Source: Sphingomonas sp. PAMC 26605
GTDB lineage: Bacteria; Pseudomonadota; Alphaproteobacteria; Sphingomonadales; Sphingomonadaceae
DNA: 64,000 nucleotides
Direction of reading: 5' to 3'
NCBI RefSeq assembly: GCF_000241485.1
Contig: NZ_JH584241.1
Coordinates: forward strand, 3,340,210-3,404,209
This document shows positions 19,111 through 29,108 of the stretch, one piece after another; the first letter of the stretch is position 1; each line of letters begins with the position of its first letter. The notes under the pieces are model-generated. The model searched no databases, was not told the DNA's origin, and saw only the letters and a program-made list of their open reading frames with translations. The position numbers and the translations under genes are program-made.

Positions 19111-19710
19111 ATGCCGCACGCAGCCGATGCCCCGACCGATCCTGCCGAACCGATCATCGTAATCGCACGCGGTGATCCCGGATGGGATACGCCGCTGCCG
19201 CGGATCACGCTCGACCTTTCGAAATTCCCGTCGGGCCGCTGGGCGCTCCAGCTCGACAAAGGGCTCGCGCAGCGCGAGGCCCCGGTCGTCATCGTCGCAC
19301 ACGGTCTCGCCTGTCGCGCCGTCGCATGGTGGGCGCAGCTTTCCCCGCGCAGCTATGTCCGTGCGGTGAGCGGCGCGCTGTTCCACGCCCCGCTGCAAGC
19401 ACGCGACGAACAGCACGCGGTGGTCGCGGCGCTTCGGAGCGGGCCGTGCTACCGGCTTCCGTTCGCCTCGATCGTGCTGGGCGACGCTTGGCACGCGGTC
19501 GAGGAGACGCTCGCGCTGGCCGACCGCTGGGGGAGCCGCTTCGTCGCGACGGGATCGCACGAGGCTGCGCCCAGCCCCAGCAACCGCCACGCGCCGCTCG
19601 GGCCGGTCGAGCGAGCGTTGCTCGCGCATATCGGTCTGTTCGACCCTTTCCTGACGACCCCGCCATCCCGCGCCGTGGGCACGCCCGTGACTGGCGCACC
19701 GCCCGGCTGA
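19111..19710 (+). CDS. RBBP9/YdeN-like alpha/beta-hydrolase lacking the nucleophile serine
   Basis: A 199-residue protein with the layout of the RBBP9/YdeN serine hydrolase family: a DPGWDTPLPRITLDL lead, a nucleophile-elbow strand PVVIVAHGLACRAVAWW at about residues 58-74, and ALADRWGSRFVATGSHEAA near the C-terminus. In active relatives the elbow reads GHSxG; here the Ser position is Gly (AHGLA), so the classical triad is broken. It may be a binding protein or have a different chemistry. Start at 19111 is preceded by GAGAGGAG. It stands alone, about 270 bases downstream of ruvX. Confidence 0.7.
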   Translation: MPHAADAPTDPAEPIIVIARGDPGWDTPLPRITLDLSKFPSGRWALQLDKGLAQREAPVVIVAHGLACRAVAWWAQLSPRSYVRAVSGALFHAPLQARDEQHAVVAALRSGPCYRLPFASIVLGDAWHAVEETLALADRWGSRFVATGSHEAAPSPSNRHAPLGPVERALLAHIGLFDPFLTTPPSRAVGTPVTGAPPG

Positions 19711-19928
19711 ACGAAGGCTCGCTTTGCCGCGTGACCGACCGCCGCTGCCGCGTTTCTCGTGAGCCTGCGGAAACTTACTCGGCGGCGCGGGTTACAGCGT
19801 CACGCTCGATCGGCATGCAAGTCGAGCGATGTACCAGGCGCAACGCGGCATTCCCTGCCGACCAATACGCTGCCGGGCGTCGGGCATCCCCTGCGGATCG
19901 CGGCGTTCGACCTGACCGGAGTCGAGCG

Positions 19929-20669
19929 ATGCAGATGCAGATGCAGGATCTAAGCGGGAAAGTTGCGGTCATCACCGGCGCCTCGAGCGGGATCGGCGAA
20001 GCGACCGCCCGTCTGCTTGCCAAGGAGGGCGCGACCGTGGTGCTCGTCGCGCGCCGCAAGGACCGGATCGAAGCGCTGGCGGCCGAGATCGGCGAAACCG
20101 CCCGCGCGATCGTCACCGACGTCGCCGATCTCGCCGCGGTCCAGGCGATGGTCGCGCAGGTCGAAGCGTGGTTCGGCGGGATCGACCTGCTGTTCAACAA
20201 TGCCGGCATGGGCGTCAACGGCCCCTTCGCCGCGAGCGACCCGGCCGATTGGAAGACGCAGATCGACGCCAATCTCTACGGCGTGCTCAATTGTACCCAT
20301 GCCGCGCTGCCGCTCATGAAGGGTCGCGCCGGCGCGATGATCTCGATCGTATCGAGCGTCGGCGGCCGGTACGGCATCGCCGGCTGGTCGGTCTATAACG
20401 CGACCAAGTTCGCCGTGGTCGGCTTCGCCGACGCGTTGCGCAAGGAAATCGGCGAACAGGGTATCCGCGTGTCGCTGATCGAACCCGGCTCGGTATGGAC
20501 CGAATGGGGGCATAACGTACCCGAAGCGACGATGCGCGCCCGCCGGGAGTCGCTCGACGCGCTCCATGCCGAGGATGTCGCGCAAGCGCTGGTCTATGCC
20601 TTCGCGCAGCCACCGCGTGTGCTCGTCGAGGAAATCCTGGTCCGTCCGGTGCGCCAGATCGCGCCATGA
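19929..20669 (+). CDS. Classical short-chain dehydrogenase/reductase
   Basis: NAD(P)-dependent oxidoreductase of 246 residues. The Rossmann motif GASSGIG is at about residues 17-23, NNAG at about 92-95, the catalytic Ser lies in ISIVSSVGG and the YNATK catalytic pair at about 157-161. EPGSVWTEWG follows the active site. The start region contains three tandem ATGCAG units (19929, 19935, 19941); the first is preferred because GGAG at 19918-19921 sits 7 bases upstream. VARRKDR after beta2 suggests NADP(H). First gene of a redox cassette with the ADH, AKR, SDR and lactonase below. Confidence 0.9.
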   Translation: MQMQMQDLSGKVAVITGASSGIGEATARLLAKEGATVVLVARRKDRIEALAAEIGETARAIVTDVADLAAVQAMVAQVEAWFGGIDLLFNNAGMGVNGPFAASDPADWKTQIDANLYGVLNCTHAALPLMKGRAGAMISIVSSVGGRYGIAGWSVYNATKFAVVGFADALRKEIGEQGIRVSLIEPGSVWTEWGHNVPEATMRARRESLDALHAEDVAQALVYAFAQPPRVLVEEILVRPVRQIAP

Positions 20670-20727
20670 TCCCCCCTCTCCATACCTCCGCCGATTCGGC
20701 CGCACAGCGTCACAAGGAACAGATCCG

Positions 20728-21735
20728 ATGAAAGCCATGATCCTGCGGGCCCCGATCGGCCTCGATACGCTCACGCTGACCGACCATGCCGATCCGGGGC
20801 AACCGGGTGGCGGCGAGATTCGCGTCGCGCTGCACGGCAGCACGCTCAATTTTCACGATCTCGGCGTCGCCACGGGGCGGATGGGCGCAGCCGCCGGCCG
20901 GATTCCGCTTGCCGATGGCGCCGGCACGATCGAGGCTATCGGTGAGGGCGTGACCGAATTCGAGGTGGGCGATCAGGTCGTCTCGTGCTTCTTTCCCGGC
21001 TGGGCGGATGGAACTGCTAGGATCGGCGATTTCGCGGGCACGCCCGGCGACGGGATCGACGGCTTCGCGCGCGAGACCGTGGTGCTGCCCGCAACCGCCT
21101 TCACCCACGCCCCGAAAGGCTATGACGCCGTCGAGGCGGCAGCGATCACCACCGCGGGGCTGACGGCATGGCGCGCCTTGGTCGGCGACGGTTGCCTCAA
21201 GCCGGGCGACACGGTGTTGCTGCTCGGCACCGGCGGAGTGTCGATCTGGGCGCTGCAGATCGCCAAGCTGATCGGCGCGCGCGTTGCGATCACCTCGTCG
21301 TCCGACGCCAAGCTCGAGCGGGCGCGGACGCTCGGCGCCGATTTCACGGTCAATTACCATGCGACGCACGACTGGGGCCGCGCGGTGCGCGACTGGACCG
21401 GTGGCGGCGGCGTCGATCACGTCGTCGAGGTCGGCGGCCCAGCGACGTTGGCGCAGTCGATCGAGGCGGTCCGCGTCGGCGGCCATATCTCGCTGATCGG
21501 CGTGCTCACCGGCGGCAGCGGCGACGTCCCGACCGCTGCGCTGATGGCCAAGCAGGCGCGGCTGCAAGGGCTGATCGTCGGCAGCCGGCGCCAGCAGCAG
21601 GATTTCGTACGCGCGCTCGAGGTCGGCGGCATCCGCCCCGTGATCGACCGCCGCTTCCCGCTCGAACAGCTCGCCGACGCCTTCCGCTTCGAGACCGGCG
21701 CGAGCCACTTCGGCAAGATCGGGATCGAATGGTAA
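20728..21735 (+). CDS. Zinc-independent alcohol dehydrogenase / quinone oxidoreductase (MDR family)
   Basis: NAD(P)-dependent medium-chain reductase of 335 residues. The GroES-like N-domain (1-125) lacks the Cys/His zinc ligands of ADH (STLNFHDLGVATGRMG replaces the usual C-x-T-D), pointing to the zinc-free group. The Rossmann domain has TVLLLGTGGVSIWALQIAKLIGA at about 163-185, with a SSSDAKLERARTLGAD loop typical of NADP(H) use. The C-terminal end ASHFGKIGIEW is standard. It follows the SDR by 58 bases with AAGGAAC as ribosome-binding site. Substrate unknown. Confidence 0.88.
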   Translation: MKAMILRAPIGLDTLTLTDHADPGQPGGGEIRVALHGSTLNFHDLGVATGRMGAAAGRIPLADGAGTIEAIGEGVTEFEVGDQVVSCFFPGWADGTARIGDFAGTPGDGIDGFARETVVLPATAFTHAPKGYDAVEAAAITTAGLTAWRALVGDGCLKPGDTVLLLGTGGVSIWALQIAKLIGARVAITSSSDAKLERARTLGADFTVNYHATHDWGRAVRDWTGGGGVDHVVEVGGPATLAQSIEAVRVGGHISLIGVLTGGSGDVPTAALMAKQARLQGLIVGSRRQQQDFVRALEVGGIRPVIDRRFPLEQLADAFRFETGASHFGKIGIEW

Positions 21736-21798
21736 GTACCGGCACCACGCCGGCCGCCACCGCGACATCTCCGCACATCGCTCGACAAGGACATTAAG

Positions 21799-22781
<983 letters not shown>

Positions 22782-22785
<4 letters not shown>

Positions 22786-23615
22786 GCGCGGCGTCGTTCG
22801 CGGCGATTGCACCGCGTAACCTCGCGGTCGTCACCGGCGCCGCGGGCGGGATCGGCCTGGCAGCGGCGCGCGCCTTCGCCGCGGCGGGGATGCGCGTGGT
22901 GCTGGTCGACCGGTCGGGCGAGGCGCTCGATGCCGCCGCCGGCACGATCGCGGGCGCTGTCGCCTATACCGTGGATGTGTCGGATCGCGCTGCGATGCGC
23001 GCGCTCGCCGGCGAGATTGGCGCGCGGCACGGCCCAGTATCGGTGCTGATGAACAATGCGGGGATCGGCGCGGGCGGCGACGTCTTCGCCGATGCCGCGA
23101 TCTGGGATGCGGTGCTCGGAATCAATCTGCTCGGGGTGCTCAACGGCGTCCAGAGCTTCGTCCCGGCGATGCTCGATCACGGCGGCCCCGCGCTGGTGAT
23201 CAATACCGGATCCAAGCAGGGGATCACGCAGCCCCCGGGCAACACCGCGTACAATGTCAGCAAGGCCGGGGTGAAGGCGTTGAGCGAAGGCCTCGCTCAT
23301 ACGATGCGCGAGCGCAGCGGCGACCGCGTCAGCGCGCATTTGCTGATCCCCGGCTTCACCTTCACCGGCATGACGCGGCCGGGGATCACCGAAAAGCCGG
23401 CGGGCGCCTGGATGCCCGAGCAGGTCGTCGCGCTGCTGCTCGAGCGGCTGGCCGCCGGCGATTTCTACATCGTCTGCCCCGACAACGAGACGACCCCCGA
23501 GCAGGATGCCAAGCGCATCGCCTGGGCGGCGGGCGACATTACCGAGAACCGGCCGGCGCTCTCACGCTGGCACCCGGACTGGAAGGACGCGTTCGCCGCT
23601 CATATGCAGAGCTGA
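22782..23615 (+). CDS. Short-chain dehydrogenase/reductase (GTG start)
   Basis: NAD(P)-dependent oxidoreductase of 277 residues. GAAGGIG at about residues 19-25, NNAG at about 90-93, the catalytic Ser in [10 protein letters not shown] and the YNVSK pair at about 157-161. [14 protein letters not shown] after beta2 has an Asp that favours NAD. The C-terminal part ([24 protein letters not shown]) is typical of a subgroup that processes larger hydroxylated substrates. Translation starts at a GTG overlapping the AKR stop (GTGA). About 240 bases without a clear feature separate it from the lactonase. Confidence 0.9.
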
Positions 23616-23856
23616 GTCCGCGCGACCGCCGCTTACGCGCCGCGTGGCGGACGGTGACCCCGCCGCGGGGATCACCCGAATGGAGTGGCAATGACGCGGC
23701 GGGCGGTTTGTCTCGTGCAACCGCCCGCGCAAAGACGATTACCGCTGGCTGCCCAAGGATGCGGCGGTCCTCGCAATCTCGTGACGGCCCTTCGTGCTCG
23801 AGCAATTCGGCGTCTCCGGCTTGACATCGTGACGCCGGCAGGATGCAGGAGCGGCG

Positions 23857-24915
23857 ATGACCAACCCCCACTTTCCCCTCTGCATCGGGATCGGCACCTA
23901 TCGCGGCGGCGGCGGCGCGGGGATCGCGACGCTGTGCCTCGGCGCTGATGGGTCGTGGCGGCACGGCGAAGCCTATGCGGCCGCCGCCAATGCCGCGTTC
24001 AGCGTCTATGCCCCGCGACACCGGCTGCATTACATCGTCGATGAGGCGGAACGCGGCAGCGTCGGCGTTCATCGCTTCGCGGACACGGGCTGGGAAATGC
24101 TCGCATCGGTCGGCGTCGACGGCGCCGCGCCGTGCCACATCGCGCTCGATCCGACCGAGACGCGCCTCGCGGTCGCCAATTATGCAAGCGGCAGCGTCGC
24201 GCTATTGCGGCTCGATCCGCGAACCGGCCTTCCCGCCGGACCAGTGCAGGTTCACGCTAACCGCGGTTCCGGCCCCAACGCGGCGCGCCAGGAGGCGCCG
24301 CACGCGCATTGGGTCGGGTTCAGTCCCGACGGGCAATGGCTGTACCAGACCGATCTCGGCACCGACGAAATCCTCGCTTTCCCCATCGATGCGGCCGGCA
24401 CGCTGGGCGCGGTGCAGCGTGCCTATCGGGCGAGACCGGGCTCGGGGCCGCGGCATCTGCTGCTGCATCCGCGTCTCGGAAAGCGCGCCTATCTGATCGG
24501 CGAACTCGACAATACGCTGAGCGTGCTCGATCGCAGCACCGGCATCTTCGTCCATCGTGAGACGGTATCGACGCTGCCGCCGGACTGGCAGGGCGAGTCG
24601 ATCGTCGCGCACGTTGCGATCAATCGGGCAAGCGACCGGCTTTACGTCTCCAATCGCGGGCATGACAGTATCGCGGTGTTCGCGCTCGACGACGGCGGCG
24701 CCCCAACCTTGCTCGACCATGCGGTGACTGGCGGCGCATACCCGCGCTTCTTCGCGTTGCTCGAGGACGCGGGGCTGATGGTCGTCGCGCACGAGAAATC
24801 GCAGACCGTGACGACGCTCGCCTTCGGAGCGGACGGCCGGCTCACGCCCACCGGCCTGTCGATCGCGGTCGCCGGAGCCGCGTCCGTCATCATTCCGGAA
24901 CCGGCAGCGCTGTAG
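23857..24915 (+). CDS. Lactonase family protein (seven-bladed beta-propeller, Pgl/YbhE-like)
   Basis: Likely hydrolyses a sugar lactone, as in the YbhE type of 6-phosphogluconolactonase. The 352 residues form repeated propeller blades; family landmarks are PCHIALDPTETRLAVANYASGSVALLRLD (about 86-114), PHAHWVGFSPDGQWLYQTDLGTDEI, GPRHLLLHPRLGKRAYLIGELDNTLSV and HVAINRASDRLYVSNRGHDSIAVF. There is no signal peptide, so it is cytosolic. As the end of a dehydrogenase cassette it would fit hydrolysis of a lactone made by one of the oxidoreductases; that link is inference. Confidence 0.85.
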   Translation: MTNPHFPLCIGIGTYRGGGGAGIATLCLGADGSWRHGEAYAAAANAAFSVYAPRHRLHYIVDEAERGSVGVHRFADTGWEMLASVGVDGAAPCHIALDPTETRLAVANYASGSVALLRLDPRTGLPAGPVQVHANRGSGPNAARQEAPHAHWVGFSPDGQWLYQTDLGTDEILAFPIDAAGTLGAVQRAYRARPGSGPRHLLLHPRLGKRAYLIGELDNTLSVLDRSTGIFVHRETVSTLPPDWQGESIVAHVAINRASDRLYVSNRGHDSIAVFALDDGGAPTLLDHAVTGGAYPRFFALLEDAGLMVVAHEKSQTVTTLAFGADGRLTPTGLSIAVAGAASVIIPEPAAL

Positions 24916-24932
24916 GCTTGTCGCGGCAGGCC

Positions 24933-24968
24933 ATACGTGACGGGTTTATCATGCGGCCGTCACCGTAT
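24933..24968. promoter_or_regulatory. Imperfect inverted repeat upstream of the DUF3857 gene
   Basis: ATACGTGACGG (24933-24943) faces CCGTCACCGTAT (24957-24968), 11 paired bases with one bulge. A TATACT hexamer overlaps its right end (24966-24971). It may be an operator/promoter of the downstream gene, or a hairpin ending the lactonase transcript. Confidence 0.35.
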
Positions 24969-25020
24969 ACTCAGCTGAAAGATAACATCTTTCTGCAAGC
25001 GGTGACGTGGGGGGGCGCAG

Positions 25021-27072
25021 ATGGACGGAAACCTGCAGCGGACGCAGTGGCGCCACTCGATGACGGCCGAGAACGCCGAGTCGCGCCGGGACGCGCTGCG
25101 GATCGCCTCGATCCGGCGCGGACCAGCCGCGCTTGTCGCGGCGCTGCTGCTCGCGGGCGGACCCGCCGCCGCGAAGCAACCCACGCCCGACCTGCCCGCC
25201 TCCTTCTCGATTGCCCCCGCCCCCGCCTGGATCACGCGCCACGCCATTCCCGCCGACAATGGCAGCGCTGCGGCCGGCGGTATCACGATGCTGCTGCGCG
25301 ACAATCAGGCGGCGTTCGACGCCGATGGCGCGACGACGATCGGCTGGGACGATGCAACCAAGGTGGTGACCCCGGACGGACTCTCGAAAGCCGCCAATCT
25401 CGCGATCGCCTGGAACCCCGAGACCGAACGTCTCGCCATCCACCGCGTACTGATCCTGCGCGGCACGCAGACGATCGACGTCCTCGCCACGCAGCATTTC
25501 ACGATCCTGCACCGCGAAACCAATCTCGAGCGCGCCGCGATCGACGGTCGCCTGACCGCGTCGTTGCAGATTGCGGGGTTGCAGATCGGCGACGTGGTCG
25601 AGGTCGCAGCCTCGCGGCGGCACCTCGATCCCGCGATGGCGGGACATCACGAAGCCGAATTCCTCTTCCCTCCGACCGCGCGCGACGCCGCGCTCGACGC
25701 GCGTTGGCCTGCCGCGGCGGCGCTCCGCTGGCGTGCGATGCCGGGGCTGCCCACGCCTGCGCAAACCACCGCCGGCGGGGTCACGCGCCTGTCGATGCGC
25801 GTACCCGATCTGCGCGAGCCCGAGCTGCCGAAGGGCGCGCCGCCCCGCTTCCGCCAGGCCGACGTGCTGCAATTCTCCGACTGGTCCGACTGGTCCGAGC
25901 TCTCCGCGGTGATTGGCCGCTTGTTCGATCGCGCGGCGACGCCGCTCGCGGGCGGGCCCGTTGCCGCCGAAGCCGCGCGGATCGCCGCGGCAAGCCCCGA
26001 CCCGGTGCTCCGCGCGCAATCCGCGCTGCGCCTCGTCCAGGATCAGGTGCGCTATCTCTTCGTCGGGCTGAACGACGGCGGCTACGTCCCCGCCGCCGCC
26101 GACGAAACGTGGCAGCGGCGCTATGGCGATTGCAAGGGCAAGACCGTCTTGCTGCTTGCCTTGCTCAAGGCGCTCGGCATCTCGGCCCAGCCGGTGCTGG
26201 TCAACACGAACGGCTTTGGCGATGCGATCCCGCGCTATCTCCCTGCCGCGGGGCTGTTCAACCATGTGCTGGTCCGCGCGACGATCGCGGGGCGCAGCTA
26301 TTGGCTCGACGGCACGCGGCTCGGCGATCGACGGCTTGCCGACATTCGGACACCCGCGTTTCGCTGGGGCCTGCCGTTGCAGGCGCGCGGTGCCGCCCTC
26401 GTTGCGATGATGCCCGAAGCACCGACGCAGCTGCTGGCGACAACGTCGCTCCGGCTCGATGCTTCGGGCGGGGTCGATCGTCCGGTGCCCGCCCATGCCG
26501 AATTCGTCACGCACGGCGATGGCGCGCTCGGCCTCGCGCGCACGCTCGGTGCGCTGACCCCCGAAGTTCGTGATCGCGCGCTGCGCGCAGTGTGGCGCAA
26601 GGAATATGATTTCGTCACGCCGAGCGCGGTGTCGGCCCGATTCGACTCCGAAACCGGCACCGAAACCATCGTCCTCGACGGAACCGCGACGCTCGACTGG
26701 CAGGATGGTGCACTTGAATTGACCAACATCCAGCTCGGCGGGTCGGTCGATTACGCGCGCAGCCCCGGGCTGGATGCCGACGCCCCCTTCGCGGTCGCCT
26801 TCCCCACGTATTCGGAGTATCGCGAGACGATCGTGCTACCCGATCACGGACGCGGCTTCCTGCTCGATCCGGTCGCGTTCGACGCGACGATCGCTGGCAT
26901 GGCGCTGCACCGGGCCGGGGCGATCAGCGACGGCGTCGTGACGCTCGTCACGAGCCGCCGGTCGCTCGCGCCCGAGTTCCCGGCCGCGCAGGCGCCGGAC
27001 GCGCAACAGGCGCTTCGCAGATTGCAGCATCAGCACAGCTATTTGCGGCGGAAGGTCGATGCCAAACCCTGA
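25021..27072 (+). CDS. DUF3857 and transglutaminase-like domain protein, exported
   Basis: A large (683-residue) probable periplasmic or surface protein. A hydrophobic signal segment (RGPAALVAALLLAGGPAAA, about residues 33-51) follows a basic N-terminus; ATG 25060 is an alternative start. DUF3857 covers about 60-240 (NLERAAIDGRLTASLQIAGLQIGDVVEVA is characteristic). The transglutaminase-like core is at about 320-440: RRYGDCKGKTVLLLALLKALGI gives the catalytic Cys, FNHVLVRATI the His and YWLDGT the Asp. The C-terminal DUF2569-like beta region follows. The triad is intact; substrates in the family are unknown, but peptide cross-linking or hydrolysis is likely. Confidence 0.88.
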   Translation: MDGNLQRTQWRHSMTAENAESRRDALRIASIRRGPAALVAALLLAGGPAAAKQPTPDLPASFSIAPAPAWITRHAIPADNGSAAAGGITMLLRDNQAAFDADGATTIGWDDATKVVTPDGLSKAANLAIAWNPETERLAIHRVLILRGTQTIDVLATQHFTILHRETNLERAAIDGRLTASLQIAGLQIGDVVEVAASRRHLDPAMAGHHEAEFLFPPTARDAALDARWPAAAALRWRAMPGLPTPAQTTAGGVTRLSMRVPDLREPELPKGAPPRFRQADVLQFSDWSDWSELSAVIGRLFDRAATPLAGGPVAAEAARIAAASPDPVLRAQSALRLVQDQVRYLFVGLNDGGYVPAAADETWQRRYGDCKGKTVLLLALLKALGISAQPVLVNTNGFGDAIPRYLPAAGLFNHVLVRATIAGRSYWLDGTRLGDRRLADIRTPAFRWGLPLQARGAALVAMMPEAPTQLLATTSLRLDASGGVDRPVPAHAEFVTHGDGALGLARTLGALTPEVRDRALRAVWRKEYDFVTPSAVSARFDSETGTETIVLDGTATLDWQDGALELTNIQLGGSVDYARSPGLDADAPFAVAFPTYSEYRETIVLPDHGRGFLLDPVAFDATIAGMALHRAGAISDGVVTLVTSRRSLAPEFPAAQAPDAQQALRRLQHQHSYLRRKVDAKP

Positions 27073-27234
27073 TGCGACCGGCGGTGGATCGTCGGCGTGG
27101 AACGCGCTGCCAGTTTCCGAACGGTGCAGGCCTATAACGCCCGCATCGCGATCTCGCCTGATCGCCGTCCTGATCGCGGGTTGACTTCATTCCCCGCGCC
27201 GCCGATCCGGCCGCGATACGTTAGGGAGCGCGTC

Positions 27235-28062
27235 ATGCTGCATTTCGACCTGATCCAGTCGATCAGCCTCGCCGGGAACGCCGCCGCCGCCAATGACGAT
27301 CGCGCCGGTGCCGGTGCCCGGCGTGCCTGGGTGATCGACGGCGCGACCGATCTCGGGCCGCCGGGACTGGTCGGCGCGCAGGGCGGCGCCGCCTGGATCG
27401 CGGCGACCGCCGACCACGCGTTTGCCGCCGCTTCGGACGGTCGGGTGTCGGGCGTGGTGGCGGGTGTCTTCTCGGCGCTCGCAGACGCGTACCAACGTGC
27501 CCGGCACCGCGAGCCGGTGGGGCGCTGGGAGTTGCCGAGCGCCGCATTCCTGTGCGTCGCACTCAAGCAGCGGCGGATCGAGATCGCCTGGCTCGCCGAT
27601 TGCGCCTGCCTTCACCTTCGTGGGGATACGGTTCGCCGGCTTGGCCCGCAGCCGAGCCTCGCCGAGACGCAAGAGGCCGAGGCGATCCGGAGCGCCGGGC
27701 TCGATCTGCTGCCGATGCGCAGCGCGCCGACGCTCGATCGGCTGCGCACCAACCGTACGCGTGGCGAACGGCGCGTCCTGGGCGTCGAGCCCGGCCACAC
27801 CGATGCCGTCCATTACGATACGGCTGCCATCGCGCCCGGAGACGAGCTGGTGCTGATGACCGACGGGCTCGCCGCGCTGATCGACGATTACGGCGTGCCG
27901 ATCGACGCGTTCGCACCGCTGTTGCGGGCCGAGGGATTGCACGGCGTTGCCGCTCGGCTTCGCGCGATCGAGGCGGACGATGCCGACTGCCGGCGCTTCG
28001 CGCGGTTCAAGCCGTCGGACGACGCCACCGGCCTGTGGTTGCGGATCACCGGCGAAGCCTGA
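27235..28062 (+). CDS. PP2C-like serine/threonine phosphatase domain protein
   Basis: Metal-dependent phosphatase of the PPM family, 275 residues, cytosolic. The metal-binding Asp positions are visible in AWVIDGATDLGP (about 27-38), IAWLADCACLHLR (about 111-123), DELVLMTDGLAAL (about 203-215) and the C-terminal DDATGLWLRI. Start 27235 (MLHFDLIQ) is set by GGGAG 7 bases upstream; the open frame extends to 27097 without coding character. There is no kinase partner nearby. It is convergent with the serine hydrolase at 28101. Confidence 0.85.
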   Translation: MLHFDLIQSISLAGNAAAANDDRAGAGARRAWVIDGATDLGPPGLVGAQGGAAWIAATADHAFAAASDGRVSGVVAGVFSALADAYQRARHREPVGRWELPSAAFLCVALKQRRIEIAWLADCACLHLRGDTVRRLGPQPSLAETQEAEAIRSAGLDLLPMRSAPTLDRLRTNRTRGERRVLGVEPGHTDAVHYDTAAIAPGDELVLMTDGLAALIDDYGVPIDAFAPLLRAEGLHGVAARLRAIEADDADCRRFARFKPSDDATGLWLRITGEA

Positions 28063-28100
28063 CGGCGGGGCCCCTGCCGTTTGCCCGCGGCCCGCCGGCC

Positions 28101-29108
28101 TCAGCCGCGCGCTGCCGCGATCACTGCATCCCCCACCGCCGGGCGTAGCGCGAAGATGCCGCTGTCGCGATGGCGCGTCGGGTGGACACGGTTGGTGAGC
28201 AGGGTCCAGGCGAGCCCGCGCTCGAGATCGATCCACAGCCCGGTGCCGGTGAAGCCGGTATGCCCGATCGTCGCCGTCGAGCAGCGCTGCCCGCCCGACC
28301 AGTCGGGATGGCGCACTTCCCAGCCGCAGGTGCGCGGACCGTTCACCGGGGTCGCGATCGCCGCCAGTGCCGCGGGCGACAATCCGCTCCCGTCGAGCAC
28401 GCCGCGCGCGAAGCCGAGCACGCCCGAAACGGTGCCGAACAGCCCGGCATGCCCCGTCGCGCCGCCCATCGCCGCACAATTCTCGTCATGCACCTCGCCC
28501 TTGAGCACGCGTCCGCGCCACGCGCAGCGCTCGGTCGCGACCGCAGGCCCGGGCGGCGGGCCGAAGGCAAGGTCCGTTCCGAGCGGCCAATCGCGCAGCG
28601 ACGCGCCGGTGATCCGCTCGATCGCGATGCCGAGCAGGATGAAATTGATGTCCGAATAGACCGCCGGCCCGTGCCGCCATTCGCGCTGCAGCACGAACGC
28701 GCGCAGCCGCGCGGGATCATTACCATAGGTGTAGATCGGCTCGACCGCAGGCAGGAAGGTACGGTGGACGAGGCAATCGCGGAAGGTCAGCCGCCGCTCG
28801 GCTGCGGTCGCGACATCGTATTGGCGCAGATCGGGAATCGCGTCGGTCAAAGGCCGGTCGAGGTCGATCCGCCCCTCATCCGCGAGCGCAAGCACCATGC
28901 TCGTCGTGGCGATGACCTTGGAAACCGATGCGAGATCGAACCAATGCTCGACGGTCAACGCTTCGCGCTCGGGTTCGAGCTGCGCGAGCCCCGCGGTCCG
29001 CGTCGCGGTGAAGCCGTCGCGGGTGACCACGCCGAGAGTGGCGCCGGGCACCTGCCCCGCGGCGACGGCCGCGGCGGCGGGCGCGAAGGCGGCGTCGATG
29101 TCGATCAT
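28101..29108 (-). CDS. AmpC-like serine hydrolase (beta-lactamase fold), no signal peptide
   Basis: Serine acyl-enzyme hydrolase of 335 residues with the class-C fold: Ser61-x-x-Lys64 in DLASVSKVIAT, Tyr151-Ser-Asp153 in YSDINFILLG and HTGFTGTGL in place of KTG. It lacks an export signal, so it should act in the cytosol, unlike true AmpC. Its ATG overlaps the stop of the AmpG-like permease by 4 bases, and a strong GAGGAG lies inside that gene, so the two are made together. In that context a muropeptide amidase, esterase or carboxypeptidase is more likely than antibiotic resistance. From memory, the mur operon of Bacillus subtilis contains a similar serine hydrolase (AmiE/YbbE); this parallel is unchecked. 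Confidence 0.85.
   Translation of the reverse strand: MIDIDAAFAPAAAAVAAGQVPGATLGVVTRDGFTATRTAGLAQLEPEREALTVEHWFDLASVSKVIATTSMVLALADEGRIDLDRPLTDAIPDLRQYDVATAAERRLTFRDCLVHRTFLPAVEPIYTYGNDPARLRAFVLQREWRHGPAVYSDINFILLGIAIERITGASLRDWPLGTDLAFGPPPGPAVATERCAWRGRVLKGEVHDENCAAMGGATGHAGLFGTVSGVLGFARGVLDGSGLSPAALAAIATPVNGPRTCGWEVRHPDWSGGQRCSTATIGHTGFTGTGLWIDLERGLAWTLLTNRVHPTRHRDSGIFALRPAVGDAVIAAARG

Noticed and set aside
19770..19800. GGAAACTT as an ECF-type -35 element upstream of the SDR
   Set aside because: No matching CGTT-type -10 at the right distance.
28101..29108. Beta-lactamase (antibiotic resistance) reading of the AmpC-like gene
   Set aside because: No signal peptide, HTG in place of KTG, and coupling to an AmpG-like carrier argue for muropeptide metabolism.
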